From Acidiferrimicrobium sp. IK (GTDB taxonomy: Bacteria > Actinomycetota > Acidimicrobiia > Acidimicrobiales > Palsa-688): a stretch of DNA of 64,000 nucleotides. The DNA lies in assembly GCF_025499425.1 (NCBI RefSeq), contig NZ_JAIMCB010000009.1, positions 124,001 to 188,000 of the forward strand, read 5' to 3'. Under the pieces are notes generated by a model. It saw only the letters and a program-made list of their open reading frames with translations. It was not told the origin of the DNA and made no database searches. This document shows, piece after piece, positions 1 through 7,102 of the stretch. Every line of letters starts with the position of its first letter. Within the stretch, counting starts at the first letter, position 1. A program made the position numbers and the translations under genes.

Positions 1-807
1 GTACTGGGCCATCGACAGGGCGACGTCGCCGGTGCCGGGCGGCATGTCGATGAGCAGGAAGTCCGGCGTCCCCCACTCGACGTCGACTAGGAACTGCTCC
101 AGCGCCTTGTGCAGCATCGGCCCGCGCCACATCACCGGCTGGTCCTCGTCGACGAAGAACCCGACCGACATGCACCGCACGCCGTACGCGACCGGCGGGA
201 CCATCTTGTTGTCGCGTACCGTCGGGTCGGCGTCGATGCCGAGCATCCCGGGGATGGAGAAGCCGTAGACGTCGGCGTCGAGGATGGCGACGTCGAAGCC
301 GGCCTTCACCAGCGAGATGGCCAGGTTGACGGTGACCGACGACTTTCCGACCCCGCCCTTGCCGGAGGTGATCCCGATGACCCGGGTCGGGCTGGCCGGG
401 TCCTGGAACGGGTTGGCCTTGCCTTCCTCGTGACCGAGGGGCTGCTGGCCGCCGGCCGGCGCCTGGGTGCCGTGGCTGTGGCCGGCGTGGCTCTGGCCGG
501 CCTGGCCTTGGGCGCCATGCATCGCCTGCATGCGCTGGCGGACCCGGTCCAGCTCGTCGGGGGTCATCACCGTCAGCTCGACGGTGACACCCTTGACTCC
601 GGGCAGGGGGGACACCGCCGCGGTCACCCGGCGGGTGATCTCGTCGCGCAGAGGGCAGCCCGGCACGGTGAGCGCCACGGTCACCGCCACCCGCCCCCGT
701 TTGATGTCCACGGCTCGCACCATGTCCAACTCGACGATGCTGACGTGCAGCTCGGGATCGGTCACCGGACGGAGGGCGTCGATCACCTGCTCTTGGCTCA
801 GGCCCAT
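1..807 (-). CDS. mrp: Mrp/NBP35-type Fe-S cluster carrier P-loop ATPase (3' end cut by window edge)
   Basis: About 269 N-terminal residues are visible; the C-terminus lies beyond base 1. Residues 5-80 form a MIP18/DUF59-type domain. A Gly/Gln/His-rich linker follows (about 97-130, with GHSHG), then the deviant Walker A of the Mrp/NBP35 family, SGKGGVGKSS (about 148-157), and further on the DMPPGTGD motif. Family role is cytosolic binding and transfer of 4Fe-4S clusters to apoproteins. The start is the ATG at 807, from which the DUF59 domain begins at the expected place. It diverges from the SufR-like regulator and sits beside a cysteine desulfurase, which supports an Fe-S assembly role. The His-rich linker is not part of the core family fold; it may bind metal, but that is a guess. 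The CxxC of the C-terminal part cannot be checked here. Confidence 0.93.
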   Translation of the reverse strand, partial: MGLSQEQVIDALRPVTDPELHVSIVELDMVRAVDIKRGRVAVTVALTVPGCPLRDEITRRVTAAVSPLPGVKGVTVELTVMTPDELDRVRQRMQAMHGAQGQAGQSHAGHSHGTQAPAGGQQPLGHEEGKANPFQDPASPTRVIGITSGKGGVGKSSVTVNLAISLVKAGFDVAILDADVYGFSIPGMLGIDADPTVRDNKMVPPVAYGVRCMSVGFFVDEDQPVMWRGPMLHKALEQFLVDVEWGTPDFLLIDMPPGTGDVALSMAQY

Positions 808-870
808 GGCTCCTCGGGGGGTGCTGTGTCGTCGGTTTGCCGGCCCCGTAGTGGCGCCGGCGCTTTTGCA

Positions 871-889
871 CTACCCGCGTAGGTAGAAT
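871..889 (+). promoter_or_regulatory. Leaderless promoter of the SufR-like gene with an overlapping dyad
   Basis: CTACC (871-875) and GGTAG (882-886) are perfect 5-bp inverted repeats separated by six bases. The right arm overlaps a -10 hexamer TAGAAT (884-889). Six bases separate this hexamer from the GTG at 896, so the predicted transcript starts at the start codon itself. A dyad over the -10 box is what autorepression by the downstream regulator would look like. No good -35 is visible. The dyad is short, so the operator call is inference. Confidence 0.5.
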
Positions 890-895
890 ACCCGT

Positions 896-1702
896 GTGGC
901 ACAGCTAGCCCCCATCCCGGGGGACACCGACCAGGTTGACCCGGCCGCGGTCGTCGCGAACCTGGACGGCCCGGACGGCGGCGCGGCGCTGACCGACTCG
1001 GAGTTCTCCGCGGCGGTCGCCGCGGTGACCTCGGCGTTCGGGGATCCGACCCGCCGGCAGATCTATCTGTTCGTGCGGGACCGGGCCGGCGGCGTGACCG
1101 CCTCGGACGTGGCGGCCCACTTCGGTCTCCACGCCAACGTCGCCCGCCACCACCTCGACAAGCTGTCCGCCGGCGGGTACGTGGAGGTGTTCGTGCACCG
1201 CCCCGGATCCCCGGACGCCGCGGCCAAAGGCGCCGGGCGGCCCTCCAAGCGTTACCGGGCTTCGGCGGCGCGCGCCACCGGCCTCGGCGTCCCGCACCGC
1301 ACCGACGACCTGCTGATCGTGCTGCTCGGGCGGGCTCTGGCGCTGGTCCCGGTCGCGGAGGCCGAGAGCATGGCCGAGTCGGTCGGCGAGGAGTACGGCC
1401 GGCGGCTGGCGTCGCAGATGTCCTGCGGGGAGGGGCAGCGGTCGTTCAGGGCTGCGCTGCACGCCATCGCGGAGGCGCTCACCGCTCACGGGTTCGCGGC
1501 CCACGCCGAGGCTAGAGGCGGGGGTCTGGCTCTGATCAAAGACACCTGCCCGTTCTTCGACACGGCCAAGTCCAACCCGGTGGTGTGCGCCGTCGACCGG
1601 GGCATGGTCAAGGGCATGCTGGCCGGCCTCTACGGCGAGGCCGTCCCGGCGAGCGAGTCGTCCCGGGCCCTCGGCGACGCCGCCTGCGTCACCGTGGTGT
1701 GA
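896..1702 (+). CDS. sufR: SufR-like winged-helix regulator with C-terminal cysteine cluster
   Basis: The protein has 268 residues. An N-terminal winged helix (about 40-115, ArsR/DeoR-like, with ASDVAAHFGLHANVARHHLDK) is followed by a C-terminal sensor region with cysteines near 218, 231 and 264. The first pair is spaced C-x12-C, as in SufR, the Fe-S-cluster-binding repressor of suf operons. The motif CPFFD...CAVDRGMVKGML resembles actinobacterial SufR proteins. The GTG at 896 is preceded by TAGAAT at leaderless spacing, which fixes the start. It overlaps the cysteine desulfurase gene downstream by four bases (GTGA), so the two are translationally coupled. Likely job: sense Fe-S status and repress its own unit and perhaps mrp. 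No sufBCD genes lie in view, so the full regulon is unknown. Confidence 0.82.
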   Translation: MAQLAPIPGDTDQVDPAAVVANLDGPDGGAALTDSEFSAAVAAVTSAFGDPTRRQIYLFVRDRAGGVTASDVAAHFGLHANVARHHLDKLSAGGYVEVFVHRPGSPDAAAKGAGRPSKRYRASAARATGLGVPHRTDDLLIVLLGRALALVPVAEAESMAESVGEEYGRRLASQMSCGEGQRSFRAALHAIAEALTAHGFAAHAEARGGGLALIKDTCPFFDTAKSNPVVCAVDRGMVKGMLAGLYGEAVPASESSRALGDAACVTVV

Positions 1703-2859
1703 CCGCCGGGCGGGCCTACCTCGACCACGCGTCGACGTCGATGCTGCGGCCCGCTGCGCTGGACGCGATGGTCCCGTGGCTGAGCGCGGCGGACCCGGGC
1801 CGGGTGCACACCGAAGGGCGGATGGCCCGCGCCGCGCTGGAAGACGCCCGGGAGCAGGTGGCGTCGCTTCTCGGGACCCGGCCCCGCCAGGTGGTGTTCA
1901 CTTCCGGCGCGACCGAGTCGATCAACGCCGCGGTGCACGGCGCCTTGGCCCGGGCCGGGGACGGCCGGTCCGAGGTGGTCGGCCCGGCGGTGGAGCATTC
2001 CGCGGTCCGTGAAGCGTCGGAGAGGCGCGCCGCGACGGTCACCTGGACGCCGGTCGACCGCACCGGGCGGGTCGAGGTCGGCGCGCTCCTCGACGCGATC
2101 GGCCCCGCGACGGCGCTGGTGCACTGCCAGCTGGCCAACCACGAGGTCGGCACCTTGCAGCCGGTGGCCGAGGTGGTGGCCGCCTGCCGGGAGCGGGGGG
2201 TGCTGGTCCACGTCGACGCGGCCACCGCGGCCGGCCACGTACCGGTCGGCTTCGACGACTTGGGCGCCGACCTCCTGTCGGTAGCCGCCCACAAGCTGGG
2301 CGGTCCCCGAGGCGCCGGCGCCATGCTCGTGCGCCGAGGCCTGCGGATCCCCCCGCTGCTCGTCGGCGGAGCCCAGGAGCGGGACCGGCGGGCCGGGCTG
2401 GAGGACGTGGCGGCCATGGTCGGCTTCGGAGCCGCCGCGGCCGAGCTGCTGCGCACCGGCCCCGGCGCGGAGCCGACCGGGCTGGACGCGGAGGCGGCTC
2501 GGGCCGCCGGCCAGATCCAACGGCTGCGGGCCGCCGCGACGGCCATCCCCGGCGTCGAGGCCTTCGGGCCCGACGACCCCGCCGAGCGGGTCCCCCACAT
2601 CTTGTGCCTGGGCGTCGACGGCGTCGAGGCCGAGGCGGTGCTTCTCGGCTTGGATCAGGCCGGCGTCGCCGCGCACTCAGGGAGCGCGTGCAGCTCCGAG
2701 ACCCTCGAGCCGTCGCCGGTCCTCGAGGCTATGGGCGTCGCCGCCGAACGGTCGCTGCGCTTGTCTGTCGGCTGGTCGACGACCGACGCCGACATCGACC
2801 GGGCCGCCGGCGCTCTGGGGGCGGTCATCAGCCGGTTGCGCGACCTGCGCCGCCCCTGA
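1699..2859 (+). CDS. Cysteine desulfurase (class V aminotransferase, NifS/IscS type)
   Basis: This 386-residue PLP enzyme releases sulfur from L-cysteine as an enzyme persulfide for Fe-S clusters or thiolation. The opening AYLDHASTS motif is typical of NifS proteins. The PLP lysine is K199 in SVAAHKLGGPRG, and the persulfide cysteine is C331 in HSGSACSSE, on the short loop of the IscS/NifS group. The GTG at 1699 overlaps the stop of the SufR-like gene. Upstream in-frame codons extend the open frame, but they lie inside sufR and precede the conserved N-terminus. It could serve Fe-S assembly or tRNA thiolation; the SufR and Mrp neighbours favour the former. Its 3' end runs into a short tandem repeat array. 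Confidence 0.93.
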   Translation: MTAGRAYLDHASTSMLRPAALDAMVPWLSAADPGRVHTEGRMARAALEDAREQVASLLGTRPRQVVFTSGATESINAAVHGALARAGDGRSEVVGPAVEHSAVREASERRAATVTWTPVDRTGRVEVGALLDAIGPATALVHCQLANHEVGTLQPVAEVVAACRERGVLVHVDAATAAGHVPVGFDDLGADLLSVAAHKLGGPRGAGAMLVRRGLRIPPLLVGGAQERDRRAGLEDVAAMVGFGAAAAELLRTGPGAEPTGLDAEAARAAGQIQRLRAAATAIPGVEAFGPDDPAERVPHILCLGVDGVEAEAVLLGLDQAGVAAHSGSACSSETLEPSPVLEAMGVAAERSLRLSVGWSTTDADIDRAAGALGAVISRLRDLRRP

Positions 2860-2911
2860 CCGTTCGCCGCCCCTGACCCTTTCCCGTCCCTGACCCTTTC
2901 CCGTCCTTGAT
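2854..2911 (+). repeat. 17-bp tandem repeat array carrying the stop codon of the upstream gene
   Basis: The unit CCCTGACCCTTTCCCGT occurs exactly at 2871-2887 and 2888-2904. A diverged first copy lies at 2854-2869 and a partial fourth copy starts at 2905. The TGA of the cysteine desulfurase gene (2857-2859) is inside the first copy, so the array looks like slippage duplication of the gene's 3' end. It lies between convergent genes. Confidence 0.8.
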
Positions 2912-2949
2912 CCGGACGTCGGCCGCCTCCGGGCGTCAGCGCGTCGGGC

Positions 2950-3738
2950 TCAGCGCCGGCCGCGAAGGCGGGCCACGCCGCGGAGGTCCTTCCACGCGGT
3001 GCGCATGATCCGGACCCGGGTGTCGGGGTCGTCGACCCAGGTGACGGGCACTTCGGTGATCCGCAACCCCCGCCGCTCGGCCAGCACCAGCAGCTCGGTG
3101 TCGAAGAACCACTCGTCGTCGACCACATCGGGCAGCAGGTCGCGCGCCGCTTTGGTCCGCATCGCCTTGAACCCGCACTGCAGGTCGGTGATTCGGGTTC
3201 CGAGCGCCAGGTGAGCGATGGCTAGGTAGCCCCGGGAGATGACCTCCCGCCTGGTCCCCCGGCTCACCTGCGAGCCGGGCAGACGCCGGGAGCCGACCGC
3301 CAGGTCGTACTCGTCGCGCAGCAGCGGCTCGACCAGCGGGGCCAGCGCGGCCAGGTCGGTTGACAAGTCGACGTCCATGTACGCCACGACGGTGGCGTCA
3401 CTGCTGCTCCACGCCCGGCGGATCGCGCCGCCCCGACCCTTGCGGTCGAGGTGGAGCGCGGCGATCCCCGGCGTGGAGGCGGCCAGGTCGGAGACGATGG
3501 CGAAGGTGTCGTCGGTGCTGGCGTTGTCCACGACGGTGATGACCGCCGAGCAGGCGACGGCGTCGTCGAGCCACGCCCGCAGGCGTTCGACGTGGGAGCG
3601 GACCTGCTCCGCCTCGTTGTAGACGGGGACGACGACCTCGAGGTCGATGGGCGAGCTCAGGTGAACCAGCCGCCGAGGTTGAACAGCACCTGAAACACGA
3701 CCGCCAGCGCCACCGACGAGGTGAGCGCCGCGGTCCAC
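2950..3738 (-). CDS. Family 2 glycosyltransferase, dolichyl/polyprenyl-phosphate sugar synthase-like
   Basis: It resembles enzymes that move a sugar from a nucleotide donor to a polyprenyl phosphate at the inner face of the membrane. The GT-A core starts with LEVVVPVYNEAEQV, with the acidic donor/metal motif YMDVDLSTD and the GFKAMR and DDEWFFDTELL signatures of DPM1/ALG5-like proteins. There are no C-terminal membrane helices, so it is the soluble or peripheral type. The start is uncertain. The only common start codon upstream of the core is GTG at 3738, which would overlap the PIG-V-like gene by 82 bp. A CTG that overlaps the PIG-V stop would give a shorter protein beginning just before the core. 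It probably supplies a lipid-linked sugar donor to the adjacent mannosyltransferase. Confidence 0.85.
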   Translation of the reverse strand: MDRGAHLVGGAGGRVSGAVQPRRLVHLSSPIDLEVVVPVYNEAEQVRSHVERLRAWLDDAVACSAVITVVDNASTDDTFAIVSDLAASTPGIAALHLDRKGRGGAIRRAWSSSDATVVAYMDVDLSTDLAALAPLVEPLLRDEYDLAVGSRRLPGSQVSRGTRREVISRGYLAIAHLALGTRITDLQCGFKAMRTKAARDLLPDVVDDEWFFDTELLVLAERRGLRITEVPVTWVDDPDTRVRIMRTAWKDLRGVARLRGRR

Positions 3739-4901
3739 AGCCGCTCACCGCGCCAGCGGGCGGCGACCAGGTAGAGCGGCACCAGGCACAGCACGTAGCG
3801 GACGTCGGACTCCGGGGAGCTGCCGTGGACCGGACCGTTGGCGACGACGCCGACCATCGACACCAGCGCCGGCGCCAGCATCCACCACAGGTCGCGCTCC
3901 CGGCGGGCCCACCGCAGCAGGACCACGAACCCGACCACCGCGGCGACCACCGACGCGTCGTCTAGGAGATAGACCGCGGTGATATTGGCCGAGCCGGGGC
4001 CGGTGACATCCCGGTGAAGCAGGTGCTGCAGCGAGCCGACCAGCGGGTGGAACGGCCAGGTGGCGGCGCGTCCCCAGTACTTCTGGGCTCGGAACTCCTC
4101 GATCGGGTTGCCGTAGCGAACCCACAAGAACACGGTGAACGCCACGAAGCCGGCTTCGCTAGCCGCGGCCAGCACCACCGCCCGCAGCCACCGCCGGCGC
4201 GGTTCGAGGAGGCACCAGAGGACCACCGCCAAGCCCACCGCGGCGCCTTCCGGGCGGGTCAGCGCGGCCAGGCTGGCGAACGCCGCCGCCCACCAAGGGT
4301 GTCGCTCCCGGAGCGCGACGAGGGTCCAGGCGAACAGGGCGATGAAGGTGCTCTCGGCGTAACCCGCGATGAGTAACACCGAAGCCGGGAACCACACGAG
4401 CAGCCACCCGGCCCGCGCCGGCGCCCCCTCGGGGAGCAGGTCCCGGGCCAGGCGGACGACCCCCCAGGTCGCGAAGAACAGCGACACCCAGCTGACCGCT
4501 AGTGCCGCCGGCTGGTAGCCGATCCGGCCCAGGTGCTCGACGGCCCGGGCGGTCTCCGGGTAAAGCGGGAAGAACGGGCTCCACGCCGGCTGATCCTTGG
4601 GGTAGCCGCTGGTCGCGACCGACTGGTAGAAGAACGCGTCCCAGGAGAACAGGGCGCCGGTGCCGGAGGTGGCTTTGTTGCCGGCGGCGAGCGGGAAGCC
4701 CCGCAACGGCAGCACGCTGAGAGCGAAGCGGCCGACGAGCAGCCCCAGCCCAACCCGGGTAGCGGTGGCCAGCGCGGCCACCGCGGCCGGGGCATGCCAC
4801 CACCGGCGCCGAGCCGGGCCGGGGGCCGGCGAGGTAGCGACGGCAGGAGGTCCCCCGGCGGTCACCAGCTGCAGTTCGGACTCGTCGAGCAACGTGAGCA
4901 A
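3657..4901 (-). CDS. PIG-V-like polytopic mannosyltransferase
   Basis: This 414-residue membrane protein has a short Pro-rich cytoplasmic N-terminus, a first helix near residue 40, and the motif pair SWDAFFYQSVATSGY ... WSPFFPLYP that marks PIG-V/GPI mannosyltransferase-2-like GT-C enzymes. The first acidic residue in SWDA is the presumed catalytic Asp on the outer-facing loop. Many further hydrophobic segments follow. In actinobacteria such proteins use polyprenyl-phosphate sugars to glycosylate envelope glycans or proteins. A TTG at 4901 begins the frame, with no clear ribosome-binding site, so the start could be internal. It directly precedes the GT2 gene, which may make its donor. The acceptor cannot be told from sequence. 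Confidence 0.8.
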   Translation of the reverse strand: MLTLLDESELQLVTAGGPPAVATSPAPGPARRRWWHAPAAVAALATATRVGLGLLVGRFALSVLPLRGFPLAAGNKATSGTGALFSWDAFFYQSVATSGYPKDQPAWSPFFPLYPETARAVEHLGRIGYQPAALAVSWVSLFFATWGVVRLARDLLPEGAPARAGWLLVWFPASVLLIAGYAESTFIALFAWTLVALRERHPWWAAAFASLAALTRPEGAAVGLAVVLWCLLEPRRRWLRAVVLAAASEAGFVAFTVFLWVRYGNPIEEFRAQKYWGRAATWPFHPLVGSLQHLLHRDVTGPGSANITAVYLLDDASVVAAVVGFVVLLRWARRERDLWWMLAPALVSMVGVVANGPVHGSSPESDVRYVLCLVPLYLVAARWRGERLWTAALTSSVALAVVFQVLFNLGGWFT

Positions 4902-5010
4902 CGCTCCAGGGATCGGGCGCCGCCGCGGCGGCCGGCGGCGGCCGCTTTGCTGACCGCCGGCGATGAGGTTACCCGTACGACCAGCGGCGGGCAGCGACCG
5001 GGCGCCGCCG

Positions 5011-5919
5011 CTATCCCTGCGGCGTGGTTACCGTCGGGGCCTTGCGTGCGGCGCCGGCCTGGGCCTGGGCCAGGGCCTGGCGGACCCGTGCCACCAGCGC
5101 CGGGTCGGGGTTGTGGGCCAGGTACCACTGCAGGTCGCTGACCGCGTTGGCGTAGTCACCTTCGGCCAGGTAGGAGACGCCTCGGTACACCCGAGCCGGC
5201 GGGTACGTCGGGTCCACGCGCACGGCCCGGCTGAGCATGCCGATGCCTTGGGTCAACAGCTGGGGCTGCTGGGTCTGGGCCAGGATCCACCCCTCCGACG
5301 CCAGCGCCTCCACCTGGTTGGGGTTCTGCTTGAGCACCGCCTGGAGGTCCTTGAGGGCGGTCACCGCGTCGCCTTTGGCGGTGGCCTGCTGGGCGGCGAG
5401 GAGCAGCTTGGCGACCTGTTCTTGGCCGACCGCCTGACCCGACGCCACCTCGCCGGGGAGGCGGGTTCCGGTCGCGGCGACTACGGCCCAGGCGATCCCG
5501 CCGGCCGCCAGTGCGGCCGCCACCGTCACCGCGGCGACCCGCCGCCGCCCGCGGCGCCAGCGCCGTGACGATGCGACGGCGGGCGGCGGTTCCTGGCTCG
5601 CGTCAGTGGCCTCGGGGCCTCCGGCGAGAGCGGGACCGACGTCTCCTCCTGCCGACCCGTCTCCTGCCGACCCGTCTCCTTCCGGCGCGTATTCTGCCGA
5701 CCCGTCGCTGGTTTGCGGCGCGTCGAGGGCTTCGAGGCGGCGCAAGACCGCGGCGGCGCGGGCGGTGTAGTCGGAGCGCAAGGCCGCGTAGTCGACGTCG
5801 TCGATGTCGCCGGCGGCCCGCTCCGACTCGAGGTCGCGCAGCGACCGGAGGAAGAAATCGCGTTCCTCCTCGAGCACCGCCCGGGCCGGCCCGGCGTGGC
5901 CGGCGCGGACCTCGCTCAC
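5011..5919 (-). CDS. TPR protein at the end of the ccm operon (CcmI/CycH-like)
   Basis: This 302-residue protein ends the cytochrome c maturation operon. An acidic N-terminal region (LEEERDFFLRSLRDLESE) resembles the CcmI/CycH N-terminus. A Gly/Asp/Ser spacer with DGSAG repeats and a basic stretch follow, then one membrane segment (about residues 130-152), and then a periplasm-side domain with tetratricopeptide-like helices (ALKDLQAVLKQNPNQVEALASEG and later). CcmI chaperones apocytochrome c to the CcmF/H heme ligase. The GTG at 5919 overlaps the ccmH stop (GTGA). Here the membrane segment sits in the middle rather than at the N-terminus, unlike proteobacterial CcmI, so equivalence is inferred from position and TPR content. 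Confidence 0.72.
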   Translation of the reverse strand: MSEVRAGHAGPARAVLEEERDFFLRSLRDLESERAAGDIDDVDYAALRSDYTARAAAVLRRLEALDAPQTSDGSAEYAPEGDGSAGDGSAGGDVGPALAGGPEATDASQEPPPAVASSRRWRRGRRRVAAVTVAAALAAGGIAWAVVAATGTRLPGEVASGQAVGQEQVAKLLLAAQQATAKGDAVTALKDLQAVLKQNPNQVEALASEGWILAQTQQPQLLTQGIGMLSRAVRVDPTYPPARVYRGVSYLAEGDYANAVSDLQWYLAHNPDPALVARVRQALAQAQAGAARKAPTVTTPQG

Positions 5920-6503
5920 TCCCCTCCCTCTCCGACCGGCCCGGCGCGCCCCGGCCCGGGCCCGTCGCCGGCTCCCGCCGTCCCGTCGCCGGCTCCCGCC
6001 GTCCCGTCGCCGAGGGCCCGGGCCACCAGCGCCTCGTCCTCGGGACGGGCTCCCGGCCCGGTCGCCATGACCCCGCCGCGTCCGGCCGCTGCTGCGGCCG
6101 GCCGGCGCCACCGGGCGAAGGCCAGGGCCAGGCCGGCCGCGCCGACGACCACCACCCCGATCGGGATGATCCATACCAGCAGTCCGATACCACGGGCCGG
6201 GGGTCGCTCGAGGATGCTCGTTCCGTAGGCCCGGACGATGTTGTCGAGGACCTGGCGGGGCGGGGTGCCGGCGGCCAGCTCCTGGTGAATCTGGGTGCGG
6301 ATGTCGACCGCGGCCGCGACCTGCGACTGCGCCGCGGACTCCCCTCCGCACACCGGGCAGCGGACCTGGGACGCCAGGGACATCGTGCGCTGCTCGAGGG
6401 TCGGGTGGCTGGGTCGGTTGGCCCCGACGACCAGCGCGCCGAGCGCGGCAAGGATGATCACCGCCCAGATCCCCCACCGCCGGACCAGGCTGCCGGCGCT
6501 CAC
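5916..6503 (-). CDS. ccmH: Cytochrome c maturation protein CcmH
   Basis: This 195-residue protein has an N-terminal signal/anchor helix, then QVRCPVCGGES, the CcmH redox motif (classically LRCPxCQ) that reduces the heme-binding thiols of apocytochrome c. A helical segment with IRTQIHQELAAG and a second membrane helix (GIGLLVWIIPIGVVVVGAAGL) follow. The C-terminal tail is Gly/Ala/Asp-rich, with a duplicated 21-bp coding repeat. GTG at 6503 overlaps the ccmG stop by four bases, and its own stop overlaps the TPR gene. It should pass electrons from CcmG to apocytochrome c together with CcmF. Confidence 0.93.
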   Translation of the reverse strand: MSAGSLVRRWGIWAVIILAALGALVVGANRPSHPTLEQRTMSLASQVRCPVCGGESAAQSQVAAAVDIRTQIHQELAAGTPPRQVLDNIVRAYGTSILERPPARGIGLLVWIIPIGVVVVGAAGLALAFARWRRPAAAAAGRGGVMATGPGARPEDEALVARALGDGTAGAGDGTAGAGDGPGPGRAGPVGEGGE

Positions 6504-7102
6504 GAGCCCGGCGCGGAGTAGGTGGCGATCAGCTTGTCGAGAGCGTCGGCGTTGACGCCGCCGGTGACCTTGGCCACGATCGTGCCCAGCGGATCGACCA
6601 GGTAGGACTCGGGGAGGCCCTGGGAGCCGTAGTCGACGAAGGCGTTGGTGTCGTCGACGACCGGCCACGTGGCGTGACGGTCGGCGAGGAAGCTGCGCAG
6701 CGACGCCAGGTCGGTCTCGTCCTCCTCGATGGTGATGATGGCCGGGGCGCCCGGCCCGGTATGGCGGTCCGCGAAGGCGATCAGCTGGGGCGTCTCCTCT
6801 CGGCACGGCCCGCACCACGACGCGGCGAAGTTGACCAGCAGCCACCGGCCTCGGTACGAGGCGACGGTCACGGTCTTGCCCGACTGGTCCGGTCCCGACA
6901 CCGCCGGCGCCGGTTTGCCGATGAGCTGGCTGCGCGACGTGCTCTGCCCGGCCTGACTCGACGACGCCAGGACCGCCACCAACGCGGCCAGGAGCGCGGC
7001 GACGCCCAGCGAGATCCACATGATCAGCCGCCGGCGGGGAGCGGGACCCGCCGCCGGCGCGCCGCCGGACGTGGCCGGGCCGGTCATGGTCGCTCCGGTC
7101 AT
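6500..7102 (-). CDS. ccmG: Thiol:disulfide interchange protein CcmG/DsbE
   Basis: This 200-residue thioredoxin-fold protein is anchored by one N-terminal helix. The active site is WCGPC in NFAASWCGPCREE, and the cis-proline region is LPESYLVD. The fold runs from about residue 65 to 195. It reduces CcmH or apocytochrome c outside the membrane using electrons from CcdA. I chose the ATG at 7102 because it overlaps the ccmF stop (ATGA), the pattern found at most junctions of this operon; starts further upstream would extend into ccmF. It lies between ccmF and ccmH. Confidence 0.93.
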   Translation of the reverse strand: MTGATMTGPATSGGAPAAGPAPRRRLIMWISLGVAALLAALVAVLASSSQAGQSTSRSQLIGKPAPAVSGPDQSGKTVTVASYRGRWLLVNFAASWCGPCREETPQLIAFADRHTGPGAPAIITIEEDETDLASLRSFLADRHATWPVVDDTNAFVDYGSQGLPESYLVDPLGTIVAKVTGGVNADALDKLIATYSAPGS

